Below, in pieces: positions 9,254 to 19,301 of a DNA stretch of 64,000 nucleotides; the first letter of the stretch is position 1; the number at the start of each line of letters is the position of its first letter. A model generated the notes under the pieces. The model was not told the DNA's origin, did not search any database, and worked only from the letters and a program-made list of their open reading frames with translations. The stretch lies in assembly GCA_964605665.1 (NCBI GenBank), contig CAZSDP010000004.1, positions 1 through 64,000 of the forward strand, given 5' to 3'. The translations under genes were made by a program, and so were the position numbers. This stretch comes from CAZSDP01 sp964605665 (GTDB lineage: Bacteria; Planctomycetota; UBA8108; UBA1146).

Positions 9254-10495
9254 TCAATCTTCAATATCGAACTGGTCGAGAACCCAGCGAAACTCTGATT
9301 CGATGCCCTCAAGCAACAATTTTTCTGAGCTGAGATTTGCCTGCTCTGCTTCTCGTTGAGAGAGATAGGGCCAGGTGTAGGTCTCGATCACCAAGTGTGG
9401 TGGGTGAGGATGTTGAAGCGCGTGCTCGAGTGCTGATGCAGTTTCCGTTCGAGTGGTCTTCAACGGACCGATCTCCGATTTCGAGAGTGGAACGTGAAAG
9501 TGCACTCGCAATTCTTCGATCCCGAGCAACTCACCCTTGGAGAGTTCTTTCACCGCGGCGAGATCTGCTCCACGCCATAGTGAGCCATCCGCTTTACGTC
9601 CGACAACTTGATGCAGATAACGCGGTTCATCGTAACGCAAGAGATCTGTGAGAACCGTTCTATCAATTCCGGGGTGGGGGATGGCAAGAGCGTTGGTCAG
9701 ATGGAGTTTTGCGATGCGTAGGCCGGCACTTTCCAGTGCTCGCCATTCTTCCACGGGATCACGAAACATCACCGCTGCATGACAGACGTCGATGTTGACC
9801 GTGAAGAACTGGAACAGAGTTTCTTCGACCTGACGCGCGCTGATTCCGAGCTCGCGGGGCAAAGAGGCCTTCGCCATCGGAATCAGGGCTCTTTCCAAAA
9901 AGCTGGTGACATCCTCTGCGACCTCAAAAGTCGTATCGGGTTCCGGTTCGACCGCGAGAACAATCGAGGTGCCCTGTTGGCGCTCCATCTTTGCCAGGTG
10001 CACCACCGTTCGTAGATAGTTTTTGGCCATCTCTTCTTGGCGGCGCAGGCCGTGCCCGGTGGGGCGGTAAGCACCGCCCAAAGTAGAGATGGTGGCGGGC
10101 TCTCCCTTTGGAACGAGGTCTGAAAGCTGATCCGCGATGCGGTTGGTCAGATCGGCACGTCGATGGTGGGCCCAACTGGGTAGATAGACCTGTTCCTTGA
10201 CCCGCTCCTGATGGAAGTCCCGCAGCGGAAATGCATTCACCGAGAAGGGAAAGAGACCACGGCCGGTGAGATATTCACGAAGAGCGGCTCTGACCTCGCT
10301 CTTGCGCAATTCTTGTGATAGTCCCTCCCCGATGTGCGGAACGATCCCAAAGAGCGCATCGGGGGCGACTCGTTCCGAGATCGGAATCGTGTAGCGATCG
10401 AGCGCAGCACGGAACTGCTCCAAATTGGCAGCAGGATGGGTGTTCATCTCGTACCCGAGCCGTAGCTCAGGTTGACGAGAACGTCGAATGATCAT
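9254..10495 (-). CDS. eboE: EboE-like metabolite-traffic protein (TIM barrel)
   Basis: A 413-aa protein resembling EboE, a sugar-phosphate isomerase/epimerase-type TIM barrel. Family features seen are RLGYEMNTHPAANLEQF near the N terminus, PFSVNAFPLRDFH (82-94), VYLPSWAHHRRADLT, STLGGAYRP, a metal-site-like VEPEPDTTFE, INIDVCHAAV-type histidine strand and IETYTWPYL near the end. In the ebo (edge) operon EboE works with EboA-D and F to move metabolite precursors to the periplasm. No other ebo gene is in the window, so the role here is open. The start ATG 10495 has only a weak ribosome site. Confidence 0.75.
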   Translation of the reverse strand: MIIRRSRQPELRLGYEMNTHPAANLEQFRAALDRYTIPISERVAPDALFGIVPHIGEGLSQELRKSEVRAALREYLTGRGLFPFSVNAFPLRDFHQERVKEQVYLPSWAHHRRADLTNRIADQLSDLVPKGEPATISTLGGAYRPTGHGLRRQEEMAKNYLRTVVHLAKMERQQGTSIVLAVEPEPDTTFEVAEDVTSFLERALIPMAKASLPRELGISARQVEETLFQFFTVNIDVCHAAVMFRDPVEEWRALESAGLRIAKLHLTNALAIPHPGIDRTVLTDLLRYDEPRYLHQVVGRKADGSLWRGADLAAVKELSKGELLGIEELRVHFHVPLSKSEIGPLKTTRTETASALEHALQHPHPPHLVIETYTWPYLSQREAEQANLSSEKLLLEGIESEFRWVLDQFDIED

Positions 10496-10513
10496 TCCTA
10501 AGTCGTGTTGTGA

Positions 10514-11341
10514 CTACTGAGAACCTGTGGGGTAACTCAGGTGTCCCGTGACGCCTTGAATCGTGGAGCTCGCAGGAGTGATGCGAATCAGGGTGACATC
10601 GCCGTCGATGTTTCTCACTGTGGCTCCTTTTGGATTGTTGGCCGCAGTGACATTTCCGGAGACATTCTGGATCTTCAAGTTACCGTCGGTGTCTTCGATC
10701 TTCACGTCTCCCGTGACGCCGACGACTTCCATCTCTCCAGACCCATCGTTGATGTCGATGCGACCTGACACATCTTGAACCTTGGTCGAGGCACCCTGGG
10801 TGATCAATTCGATTCCACCTTGGACCGCTGAGATGTTCACTCGTCCTGAAGTACTGGTCACCCGTAGACCTCGGCTGAGTCCCCCCACATTGATGTCGCC
10901 AGCGCCGTCCTCAAGCTCGATTCGAACAGTGTGGGGAACTTTGACTCTGACGTCATACCGGAAGGTTTGGGTTGCGGTGGAGATTCGAGGGTCGGTGACC
11001 ACGACGATGGGATTTTCTGTTTTTTCTGATTGCACCTTCAGCTGGATCTCTCCGGCAATCCGCTTTGCCTCGGGGAAACTTTCTGCATGGGTGCTGACCA
11101 CCCCGATGATGTCGATCTCCCGCCGATTCTCTTCACCGATGATTTCGATGTTCCCCATACCGGTGCGAAGAGTCAGCGTTCGGACTGCGCTCGCTTCGAT
11201 CTTTCGATCGAGATTCACCGAGTAGTCAGCAGAGGTTGAATCGATGTCGGTTACCGCGCAGCCGATGCCGACTGTTGCGAGGAGGAGGCAAAGTACGAGA
11301 CATTTACGAGAGAATGAGCGATTGGGTCTGCGGGATAACAT
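10514..11341 (-). CDS. DUF4097-type beta-repeat lipoprotein
   Basis: A 275-aa exported protein. Residues 14-28 form a signal segment ending in Cys28, a likely lipidation site. The rest is a series of short beta-strand repeats of the GDVKIEDTDGNLKIQNVSG kind, as in DUF4097 / adhesin-like right-handed beta-helices. It starts at ATG 11341 with AAGGA upstream and is 18 bases before eboE on the same strand, so the two are probably co-transcribed. Its role is unknown. It faces the moxR operon across a 269-base divergent promoter region. Confidence 0.7.
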   Translation of the reverse strand: MLSRRPNRSFSRKCLVLCLLLATVGIGCAVTDIDSTSADYSVNLDRKIEASAVRTLTLRTGMGNIEIIGEENRREIDIIGVVSTHAESFPEAKRIAGEIQLKVQSEKTENPIVVVTDPRISTATQTFRYDVRVKVPHTVRIELEDGAGDINVGGLSRGLRVTSTSGRVNISAVQGGIELITQGASTKVQDVSGRIDINDGSGEMEVVGVTGDVKIEDTDGNLKIQNVSGNVTAANNPKGATVRNIDGDVTLIRITPASSTIQGVTGHLSYPTGSQ

Positions 11342-11610
11342 GGCAATTCCTTTCTGGGAGAGGGAGGAGAGCCCACCGCGAATCGAGTGTCAGGACGGTT
11401 TGGGGGTGCTCCGGACCGGGCAGTATACGCATTCCGCACGAACCGTGAACCGCGCTCGCGCAGTTCCTGGAGGAAAGCCGATCTATTTTGCCCATGGACT
11501 GACCAGGGTTCTGGCCACCGCCGGGAATCCAGGCTACGATCATTATTGCCACCCCTGGAATGCTTTGGGCCATTTGGCCCCTAGCGATCAGTCGGAGAAA
11601 GGTATCTCTC

Positions 11611-12624
11611 ATGTCCGACCTTGAGGCTCGCCTCGGGAACTTTCGCGATAGTTTTCAGCGGGTACGAAGCGAGGTGGCAAAGGTGCTCGTCGGCCAAGAT
11701 GAGGTGGTTGAGCACACCCTCATCAGCCTCTTTGCCGGTGGGCACTGTCTCCTCGAAGGGGTTCCCGGTCTGGGAAAGACTCTGCTGGTCAGAACCCTCG
11801 CCAAGGTGCTCGAGCTCGAATATTCGCGGATCCAGTTCACGCCCGACCTGATGCCAGCCGACATTATCGGAACTCGGTTGGTCGTGGAAAGTGATCGTGG
11901 AGGCCGGGAGTTTCAGTTCCAAAAGGGCCCGATCTTTGGGCAGATCATCCTCGCTGACGAGGTAAACCGCGCGACCCCGAAGACACAATCCGCACTTCTC
12001 GAAGCGATGCAAGAGCATGAAGTGACCGTGGGGCGCGACAGTCATATTCTCGAGGAGCCCTTTTTGGTCTTGGCGACTCAGAATCCTCTGGAGATGGACG
12101 GCACCTATCCACTTCCTGAGGCCCAACTCGATCGCTTTCTCTTCAAAGTGAATGTGCCTTTTCCAAGTCGGGATGAGCTCACCGAGGTCCTCACGCGAAC
12201 AACAGATCAATACACCGTCGAGCTCAAGACAGTTCTGAATGGACCACAGATTATCGAGTTTCAGGACCTCGTGCGGCAGATCGTTGTAGCTCCACATGTG
12301 CGTGACTATGCCGTACGCCTTCTACTTGCCACGCACCCCGATCAGCCTGGAGCACCGGAAGCGGTCAGGAAATACGTCCGCTACGGGGGGAGTCCCCGGG
12401 GAGTGCAAGCGATGCTCCTTGGCGCAAAGATCGTCGCGGCGTTGGATGGCCGATACAACGTCAGCTTCGAAGACCTACGCCACGTTTCGGTGCCCGCACT
12501 TCGCCATCGAATGTTGTTGAATTTCGAAGGTGAGGCTGAGGGCCAATCGCCCGATGAGATTCTCAGTTCTATCGCCACCGAAGTTCCCGAAGTAGCAGAC
12601 GATGCGAGCCCGATCGCGAGCTGA
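11611..12624 (+). CDS. MoxR-family AAA+ ATPase
   Basis: A 337-aa MoxR ATPase. Walker A is GVPGLGKT (50-57). Walker B is IILADEVNRA with D116/E117. LATQNPLEMDGTYPLPEAQLDRF is the family's sensor-1 and linker hallmark. MoxR proteins act as chaperones that assemble or activate vWA-domain partners. The start is ATG 11611 with GGAGAAAGG eight bases upstream. It is the first gene of a three-gene operon with DUF58 and BatA-type proteins, the usual MoxR arrangement. Confidence 0.93.
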   Translation: MSDLEARLGNFRDSFQRVRSEVAKVLVGQDEVVEHTLISLFAGGHCLLEGVPGLGKTLLVRTLAKVLELEYSRIQFTPDLMPADIIGTRLVVESDRGGREFQFQKGPIFGQIILADEVNRATPKTQSALLEAMQEHEVTVGRDSHILEEPFLVLATQNPLEMDGTYPLPEAQLDRFLFKVNVPFPSRDELTEVLTRTTDQYTVELKTVLNGPQIIEFQDLVRQIVVAPHVRDYAVRLLLATHPDQPGAPEAVRKYVRYGGSPRGVQAMLLGAKIVAALDGRYNVSFEDLRHVSVPALRHRMLLNFEGEAEGQSPDEILSSIATEVPEVADDASPIAS

Positions 12625-12640
12625 CGTTCGAAGGTGATTC

Positions 12641-13576
12641 TTGGCCGAACTGCACTCAAGACCAAATTCTGAGCCGAATTCCTCGCGCTCTCGCACGAGT
12701 GAGCCTCTCCTCGATGAGGAGTTTCTCGCTCGGATCGAGAAGCTCTCCCTTCTTTCGCGCGCGACCCTCACCGGAAGAATCAGAGGTACTCGGCTCTCAC
12801 GGCGCCGCGGATTCTCGACCGAGTTTGCGGACCATCGCGATTACGTACCGGGAGATGACATTCGATATCTCGATTGGAACATTTTTGGACGACTCGACCG
12901 TCTTTTCATCAAATTGTTCGAGGAGCAAGAGGATCTCACAGTCTGTCTTCTTGTCGACTGCTCGAAGTCGATGGCCCATGGGACTCCCGACAAGTTCCGT
13001 TATGCCAGGCAAGTCGCAGCGGCCCTCGCTTACATCGCTCTCGGAACCGAGGACCGGGTGTCAGTCTATCCTTTCGACGATGCACTTCGAGCTCCCTTCA
13101 AACCGGTCCGCGGGCGTCGAAACGCGTTGAGACTGATTTCTTGGCTCGCCGATCTCGAAGCAGGATCGGGAACCGGACTCTTGCCAGCCTTGACCGCGTT
13201 TACCGGCGCGGCACCTACCCGAGGTGTGGTGATTCTCATCTCTGACCTTCTCGACCCATCAGGTTATACCGATGCTCTCCGGGTTCTTTCGGGGCGGCGC
13301 ATCGATGTTCATCTGATTCATGTTCTTTCTCCGCAAGAGATCGATCCGGTGCTTGCTGGAGATTTGAAACTGGTCGACTGTGAAGATGGGGGAGCGGTCG
13401 AAGTAACGATGAGTCGATCGCTTCTCAGATCTTACCGTCGAACTGTGGAGGAGTTTCGGGCGGGTGTTCGCGAATCTTGTTCGAGACTCGCGATTACTCC
13501 ACTCTTCACTTCAACCGGAACTCCGTTCGATGAGCTGATTCTCCGCTATCTCCGGTCAAGAAAGTTGGTCGGATGA
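12641..13576 (+). CDS. DUF58 protein with vWA-like domain
   Basis: A 311-aa DUF58 protein. The family signature (residues 57-81) is present, including RDYVPGDDIRYLDWN. It is followed by a vWA-like metal site DCSKS (106-110). The start is TTG 12641, 16 bases after moxR, with AAGGTG upstream. DUF58 proteins are presumed partners of MoxR ATPases, possibly linking them to membrane or envelope processes. There is no transmembrane segment, so it is likely cytoplasmic or peripheral. Confidence 0.9.
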   Translation: MAELHSRPNSEPNSSRSRTSEPLLDEEFLARIEKLSLLSRATLTGRIRGTRLSRRRGFSTEFADHRDYVPGDDIRYLDWNIFGRLDRLFIKLFEEQEDLTVCLLVDCSKSMAHGTPDKFRYARQVAAALAYIALGTEDRVSVYPFDDALRAPFKPVRGRRNALRLISWLADLEAGSGTGLLPALTAFTGAAPTRGVVILISDLLDPSGYTDALRVLSGRRIDVHLIHVLSPQEIDPVLAGDLKLVDCEDGGAVEVTMSRSLLRSYRRTVEEFRAGVRESCSRLAITPLFTSTGTPFDELILRYLRSRKLVG

Positions 13577-13625
13577 GGTTCTCGATAAGCTCCATCGAAC
13601 GATATCGAGTGAGTGGAGGTCAGCG

Positions 13626-15533
13626 ATGAGTTGGCTGTCTCCGATGATGGCTTGGTTTGCCCTGCTGATCCCAGCGGTCGTGATACTCTGGTTCTTGAAG
13701 CTCAAGCGGCAGAATGTCGAAATTTCGAGCACTCTGTTGTGGTTGCGCGTTCTCGCCGACAAGAGGGTGAATTCTCCCTTCCAGAGGCTCCGTCGAAGCC
13801 TGCTGCTTCTGTTCCAACTTCTGGTGATTCTCCTGCTGACCGCTGCTCTCACCCAACCGGTGAAGCGAGGAGAGCAGCTCGCAGGTCGAGTTCACCTGTT
13901 GTTGATCGATACCTCGGCGAGCATGAATGCCGACGCTGGAGAAGGAAGTCGTCTAGAGCTCGCGAAGGAGAAGTGCCGGCAACGCATTGAGAACATGGGT
14001 CCTGAAGAGACTGCGGTGATCATCGCATTTGGTCTAGGAGCGAAGTCTCTGACTCCAGTGACCTCAGATCGCAGCGTATTACGGCGCGCCTTGTCGAAGA
14101 TAGAAGCTGGCGTGACCGAAACCCGCATCGGGCCGGCGATGGAATTGGCGATGAGTATTGCAATCCGCCAATCGGATGCGGTAGCGGTGATCTACTCTGA
14201 TGGTTGCTTCGAACCGTGGGAGGGAAAACAAATCGCGCTACCGGTGGAGTACGAACCGCTGGGGATCAGCGCTGAGAATTCTGGGATCATAGCCTTGGCT
14301 GCCCGAACCGAATTCAGCAAGGCGGCTTCCCTGCGGGTTTTCGTGGAAGTCCGTAACCTAGGGCAGACACCGATCTCCGGACTTCTCTCTCTGAAGTTGG
14401 GTGACACTCCGGTACGTGTCGCGGAGAGTGCGGCACTGTCACCCGGGAAGCGTTGGCCGCACACCTTTGAGCTCACCGGTGATCGTGGAGGAAGCGGTGA
14501 GATCCTCGAGGTGGTCTGGGAACCAGATGGGACCGATCTTCTCGAAGCGGACAATCGCGCTTGGATCGTCATCGAACCGCCCACTAACCTGCACATGTGG
14601 CAAGTGGGCCCGCCAAATTTCGCTCTCGATGATGCGCTCTCTGTCCTACCTCACCTCACCGTGGAACGGCTGGATCAAGCGGAAGCCAAAGATCGTCTGG
14701 AGCGACCAGGAACAGAGCTTCCCGATGTCTTCTTGTGGGATCGGGTGAGTCCAGCAGTTCTCCCGAGCAACTCCGCCCACTTGTTCCTCGGTGCTTTGCC
14801 CCCTGGGATTTGGGATCCGGAACCGCAACTCGTGGAGCGACCTCCGATCGTCAGCTGGGATCGGGAGCACCCTTTGAATCGCTTTATCCGCTACTCATTC
14901 TTGGATGGAGCGATTCCAGAAGCGTGGGTTCTTCCGCAAGTCCCTCTGAGCCGCTCACTCCTCGATAGCCGGGGAGGCGGACTGATCCGAACCTTCCGGC
15001 AAGACAGCGCGGAGGGGATTGTGGTCGCATTCAACGTCACGGAAACCCGCTGGCCGTTGCAGCCGTCATTTCCCTTTTTTCTTCAAGCAGCGATTGAGAC
15101 GTTGGGCCGCCCGATACAAACGGCGCAGTCGGTGAAGCCTGAATCCTTGATTTCCTTCGAGGGGGAACCCGGTGTCTCGAAGTACACCATGACCAATCCG
15201 TCGGGGGTGAGTATCGAAGTTCCCTCCGGCGCAGATGGCTGGTTTCGCTCGACCAGTACCGATGAGTTGGGTCTCTATCGAATCACCTGGAAAGACCCGA
15301 TCACGACTTCGGAATCAGGAGATGTCACCGAGCGGGCTCGAGTGGTTCCAGTGAGTCTCTTGTCACTGCGCGAATCCACCATCGAACCGAAGGCGGTGGT
15401 TGAGATCGCGGGAAGTTCCGTCACCGAGGAGAGTGTAAATCGCTCTTTGATTCAGAAAGACTACTGGCCATGGTTATTGGCCATCGGAATCTTCTTCTTT
15501 CTCGGTGAGTGGTATCTCTACCACCGACGCTGA
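13626..15533 (+). CDS. BatA-type membrane protein with von Willebrand factor A domain
   Basis: A 635-aa membrane protein. The N-terminal BatA/aerotolerance segment has two helices (about 8-25 and 58-76). A vWA domain follows with the MIDAS motif DTSAS (95-99). A long extracytoplasmic beta-rich region comes next, and a final transmembrane helix lies near the C terminus (WPWLLAIGIFFFLGEWYLY). GGAGG precedes ATG 13626. It is the third gene of the MoxR operon. Its stop is one base from the convergent icd stop. It probably forms the membrane arm of the MoxR/DUF58 complex, by family analogy. Confidence 0.88.
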   Translation: MSWLSPMMAWFALLIPAVVILWFLKLKRQNVEISSTLLWLRVLADKRVNSPFQRLRRSLLLLFQLLVILLLTAALTQPVKRGEQLAGRVHLLLIDTSASMNADAGEGSRLELAKEKCRQRIENMGPEETAVIIAFGLGAKSLTPVTSDRSVLRRALSKIEAGVTETRIGPAMELAMSIAIRQSDAVAVIYSDGCFEPWEGKQIALPVEYEPLGISAENSGIIALAARTEFSKAASLRVFVEVRNLGQTPISGLLSLKLGDTPVRVAESAALSPGKRWPHTFELTGDRGGSGEILEVVWEPDGTDLLEADNRAWIVIEPPTNLHMWQVGPPNFALDDALSVLPHLTVERLDQAEAKDRLERPGTELPDVFLWDRVSPAVLPSNSAHLFLGALPPGIWDPEPQLVERPPIVSWDREHPLNRFIRYSFLDGAIPEAWVLPQVPLSRSLLDSRGGGLIRTFRQDSAEGIVVAFNVTETRWPLQPSFPFFLQAAIETLGRPIQTAQSVKPESLISFEGEPGVSKYTMTNPSGVSIEVPSGADGWFRSTSTDELGLYRITWKDPITTSESGDVTERARVVPVSLLSLRESTIEPKAVVEIAGSSVTEESVNRSLIQKDYWPWLLAIGIFFFLGEWYLYHRR

Positions 15534-15534
15534 A

Positions 15535-17775
15535 TCAAACCTCGCCAACCAACTCATCTAAGGCGGCATTGAAGGTTGCGCTCGGTCGCATTTGTTCAGC
15601 AACTCGAGCGGTGTCGGGATGGTAGTAGCCGCCGATATCGACAGCGCTTCCCTGGGCAGCATTGAGTTCTTCGATGATTTTTGATTCTTCAACGGTCAAC
15701 TTCTCAGCCAATGCACGGAACCGGTCGGCGAGTCCGCCGTCTTGTTCCTGAGACGCGAGTTCTTGCGCCCAATACATCGCGAGATAGAAGTGGCTTCCTC
15801 GATTGTCGAGTTCGTTGACTTTGCGCAGCGGAGACTTCTTTTCATCGAGCAATTTGCCGACCGCTCGGTTTAGAGACTCACCGATGACCTTCGCGGCGTC
15901 GTTTTTCGACTGCTCAGCCAGAGTCTCGATCGAGACTGCTAGCGCCAAGAATTCGCCGAGGGAATCCCATCGAAGATGTCCTTCTTTCACGAACTGCTGC
16001 ACATGCTTTGGTGCAGATCCGCCGGCGCCAGTTTCAAACAACCCGCCGCCGGCGAGCAGCGGCACAATCGAGAGCATCTTTGCGCTTGTTCCCAACTCCA
16101 GGATGGGAAACAGATCGGTGAGATAATCGCGGAGCACATTTCCTGTGACGGAAATGGTGTCCTCCCCTGCACGGCAGCGGGCACAAGTGCGACGCATCGC
16201 TTCCACTGGAGCATGGATTTGGATGTCGAGCCCTTCTGTCTTGTGCTTGGGAAGTTCTAGCCGAACGCGGGCGATCAGCTCTCGATCATGAGCTCGATTC
16301 TCATCGAGCCAGAAGATCGCGGTCGCCCCCGTGGCACGAGCTCTGCTCACTGCAAGGCGCACCCAGTCAACGATGGGCGCATTCTTGGTTTGGCACATCC
16401 GCCAGATGTCACCACTCTCTACGGGGTGCTCAAAGATCGGATTTCCCTCGCCATCGCTGACCTGTACGCGACCAGGATGGGGGATCTCGAAGGTCTTGTC
16501 GTGGGATCCGTACTCTTCAGCCTTTTGGGCCATCAGACCGACGTTCGAGACATTACCCATGGTGGTGACATCAAATGCACCGTTCTCTTTGCAGTCGTCG
16601 ATGATGACTTGGTAGATCCCGGCATAGCTGCGATCGGGGATCATCGCAATCGTGTCTTGAAGCTTTCCAGCAGCGTTCCACATCATTCCAGAGCTACGAA
16701 TTGCCGCCGGCATCGATGCATCGATGATGACGTCACTGGGGACATGCAGATTTGTGATGTCGCGATCGGAATCGACCATCGCCAAACCCGGTCTCGAATC
16801 TCGTGTCGACTTGAGATCCGAGAGAATTTGATCGCGTTCGGACTGGGGCAGATCTTCAATTCTGGCAAGTAGATCGCCCAGACCAAAGTTCGGGTGAACA
16901 CCGAGTTTCTGGAAAGTCCCCGCGTGTTTTTCAAAGACCTCTTCGAAGAAGACGTGGACCACATGTCCGAAGATGATCGGATCGGAGACTTTCATCATCG
17001 TTGCCTTGAGGTGGAGCGAGAAGAGCACTCCTTGCTCTTTCGCTTCTTCGATAGTCTTCGCGATAAACTGTCGAAGCTCTGCTCGACGCATCACGGTAGC
17101 ATCGATGACTTCACCTTCTTGCAGTTGCACCGCATCTCTGAGGGGAGTGATCGATCCGTCACTTCCGATGAGCTCGACTTTTGCAATTCCGGCGGCGTCC
17201 ATTCGATGTGAACACTCATTTGAGAAGAAATCACCGGACTGCATGCTCGCGATCTTCGATTTTGAATCAGAGCTCCACGACCCCATCGAGTGAGGATTTT
17301 TCTGAGCGTACTCTTTCACAGGCGCGGCAACGCGCCGATCGGAGTTTCCTTCTCTGAGAACCGGGTTTACGGCGCTGCCGAGCACTCTTGAATACTTCTC
17401 CCGAACTTCGACTTCTTCGGCTGTCGAAGGCTCACTTGGGAAGTCAGGAATCGCGTATCCTTGTTGCTGAAGCTCTGAGATCGCCTCGGTCAATTGAGGA
17501 ATCGATGCGCTGATGTTTGGAAGCTTGATGATGTTCGCATCGGGCTCGAGAACCGAGCGGCCGAGCTCAGCCAACGCGTCTTCGGTTTGCTGATCTTCAG
17601 TGAGCTGATCGGAAAACTGCGCGAGGATTCTCCCGGCGAGCGATATATCTTTCTCCACGATCTCGATTCCAGTTCCGGCGAGAAAGGACCGGATGATGGG
17701 AAGCAGAGACCTCGTGGCGAGGGCTGGAGCTTCGTCGGTGAAGGTATAGACGATCTGAGATTGTGTCGACGTCAT
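15535..17775 (-). CDS. icd: NADP-dependent isocitrate dehydrogenase, monomeric type
   Basis: Oxidises isocitrate to 2-oxoglutarate with NADP in the TCA cycle. At 746 aa it is the monomeric class, unrelated in length to the dimeric Icd of about 415 aa. Typical segments are NPVLREGNSDRR (137-148, substrate loop), KATMMKVSDPIIFGHVV and DRSYAGIYQVIIDDCKENGA-type active-site stretches, and GTSAKMLSIVPLLAGGGLFETGAGG near residue 570. It is single, transcribed toward the moxR operon, and starts at ATG 17775. Confidence 0.95.
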   Translation of the reverse strand: MTSTQSQIVYTFTDEAPALATRSLLPIIRSFLAGTGIEIVEKDISLAGRILAQFSDQLTEDQQTEDALAELGRSVLEPDANIIKLPNISASIPQLTEAISELQQQGYAIPDFPSEPSTAEEVEVREKYSRVLGSAVNPVLREGNSDRRVAAPVKEYAQKNPHSMGSWSSDSKSKIASMQSGDFFSNECSHRMDAAGIAKVELIGSDGSITPLRDAVQLQEGEVIDATVMRRAELRQFIAKTIEEAKEQGVLFSLHLKATMMKVSDPIIFGHVVHVFFEEVFEKHAGTFQKLGVHPNFGLGDLLARIEDLPQSERDQILSDLKSTRDSRPGLAMVDSDRDITNLHVPSDVIIDASMPAAIRSSGMMWNAAGKLQDTIAMIPDRSYAGIYQVIIDDCKENGAFDVTTMGNVSNVGLMAQKAEEYGSHDKTFEIPHPGRVQVSDGEGNPIFEHPVESGDIWRMCQTKNAPIVDWVRLAVSRARATGATAIFWLDENRAHDRELIARVRLELPKHKTEGLDIQIHAPVEAMRRTCARCRAGEDTISVTGNVLRDYLTDLFPILELGTSAKMLSIVPLLAGGGLFETGAGGSAPKHVQQFVKEGHLRWDSLGEFLALAVSIETLAEQSKNDAAKVIGESLNRAVGKLLDEKKSPLRKVNELDNRGSHFYLAMYWAQELASQEQDGGLADRFRALAEKLTVEESKIIEELNAAQGSAVDIGGYYHPDTARVAEQMRPSATFNAALDELVGEV

Positions 17776-18116
17776 GGCAATCCTCGGTCAGGTGACAGGG
17801 GCGTGGTATCGGTCGAAGAGCCGCGGTTGGCCTCCCAAGGCGATTTTTCGGCGGAGGCTCGAACCGTGGGGATACCGCGTCTGTCCCTCCTCTGCAATGC
17901 TTTGGGTGCGGGAAGTTCCAAGTCTGTGGGGCAGTCACCCTCCAGTAGTCCTCTTCTCAGAGCGGGACGTCGATCTTCTAGCAGTGGTGTCAATTCTGAG
18001 AATGACCGTTGGTGACCCCGAGCAACGGTGAGGATCGACATTCCATACTTTTCTAAGACGGGTACGATCGCGTTACTTCAAAGCAGTGAATTGTCCTGGA
18101 TTTCAAAGGAGAAACC
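17776..18116. other. Divergent promoter region, no gene seen
   Basis: 341 bases separate icd (minus) and the Cys/Met PLP gene (plus). It must contain both promoters. I looked for a SAM-riboswitch-like fold upstream of the PLP gene and saw none. No small ORF has a supporting ribosome site. Confidence 0.4.
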
Positions 18117-19301
18117 GTGGTCGAACATTCGAAACTGCGAGTTGAGACTCTTGCGGTCCATGCCGGCGATCCTCGCCCGAGAATCGAAGGAGCCGCCGTC
18201 CCCCCGATTTTTCAGTCGACGGTGTATGAGACTCTTGGAGAAGCTGAGAACTATCACACCCAAGTCTATCCACGATTGAACAACTTGCCGAATCACCGGG
18301 CAGTGGGGGGGAAGATTGCCGCCTTGGAAAGAGCTGAGCAAGCGTTGCCGACCTCGAGTGGGATGGCCGCGATCTCGACCGCTTTGCTCTCGGTGCTCGA
18401 AGGGGGAGGGCATCTGTTGGTCGCTGACCAACTCTACGGTGGCACACACATGCTCGTGACTTCATACCTCGACCGATTTGGCATGAGCTACGACTTCATC
18501 GATCCGGACAATCCCGCTGAGTGGGGTGCGAAGATTCGTCCTGATACTCGAGCGATCTATGTCGAGACGATCACGAATCCACTCTGTAGAGTCATCGATC
18601 TTCCAGCTGTGGTGAGTTTCGCCAAAGAGCACAATCTTGTTTCGATGATCGATGCGACTTTTACGACCCCGATTCTCTATCGTCCGATCGAGAACGGTTT
18701 TGATATCGCTCTACACAGCGCAACGAAGTACATGAATGGGCATAGCGACCTGGTTGCCGGGGCGATCGTCGGATCTGAGAAGAGACTTGATTCCATCTCA
18801 TTGCTCTTGAATGAGCTGGGAGGAACTCTCGATCCTCATGCTTGCTTCATGCTCCATCGGGGATTGAGGACCTTGCCGCTTCGAATGGAGCGGCACTGTC
18901 AAAATGCCCTGGCCTTGGCAGGGTTCCTCGAAGAGCATTCTGCGGTCATGCGAGTGAACTATCCTGGCTTGAAGAGCCATCCGGAACACGAGCGCGCAGA
19001 TCAACTCTTCAACGGAGGGAGTCACGGCGGGTTTGGCGGCATGCTCTCCTTCGAGCTGAAGGGGGGGACAAGTGCCGCATGCCAAGTCCTCGAGAACTTG
19101 GAGTTACCGACTCCCGGTCCGAGTTTGGGAGGAGTCGAGACTCTGGTGACAAGACCAGCGACCACTTCGCACGCTGGGTTGAGTCCAGAAGAGAGGGCTC
19201 GATGCGGCATTTCCGACGGACTGATCCGAGTTTCAGTGGGAATTGAAGCGGTTGAGGATTTGATGACGGACTTTGGCGCTGCAATCGATGCTGCTCGCTA
19301 A
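18117..19301 (+). CDS. Cys/Met-metabolism PLP enzyme (cystathionine gamma-synthase/lyase family)
   Basis: A 394-aa fold-type I PLP enzyme. Schiff-base lysine is K204 in HSATKYMNGHSD, the cofactor-binding motif is SSGMAAI (80-86), and DQLYGGTH and a DATFTTP strand are present. The family acts in transsulfuration or methionine catabolism. The usual YxRxxNPT substrate loop is altered here to YPRLNNLPN (51-59) and the usual VVDNTF is MIDATF (D179), so lyase versus synthase cannot be settled. The start is GTG 18117 with AAAGGAG upstream. No met or cys gene is adjacent. Confidence 0.85.
   Translation: MVEHSKLRVETLAVHAGDPRPRIEGAAVPPIFQSTVYETLGEAENYHTQVYPRLNNLPNHRAVGGKIAALERAEQALPTSSGMAAISTALLSVLEGGGHLLVADQLYGGTHMLVTSYLDRFGMSYDFIDPDNPAEWGAKIRPDTRAIYVETITNPLCRVIDLPAVVSFAKEHNLVSMIDATFTTPILYRPIENGFDIALHSATKYMNGHSDLVAGAIVGSEKRLDSISLLLNELGGTLDPHACFMLHRGLRTLPLRMERHCQNALALAGFLEEHSAVMRVNYPGLKSHPEHERADQLFNGGSHGGFGGMLSFELKGGTSAACQVLENLELPTPGPSLGGVETLVTRPATTSHAGLSPEERARCGISDGLIRVSVGIEAVEDLMTDFGAAIDAAR

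Noticed and set aside
17776..18116. SAM riboswitch before the Cys/Met PLP gene
   Set aside because: No conserved stem set or typical motif could be found by eye.
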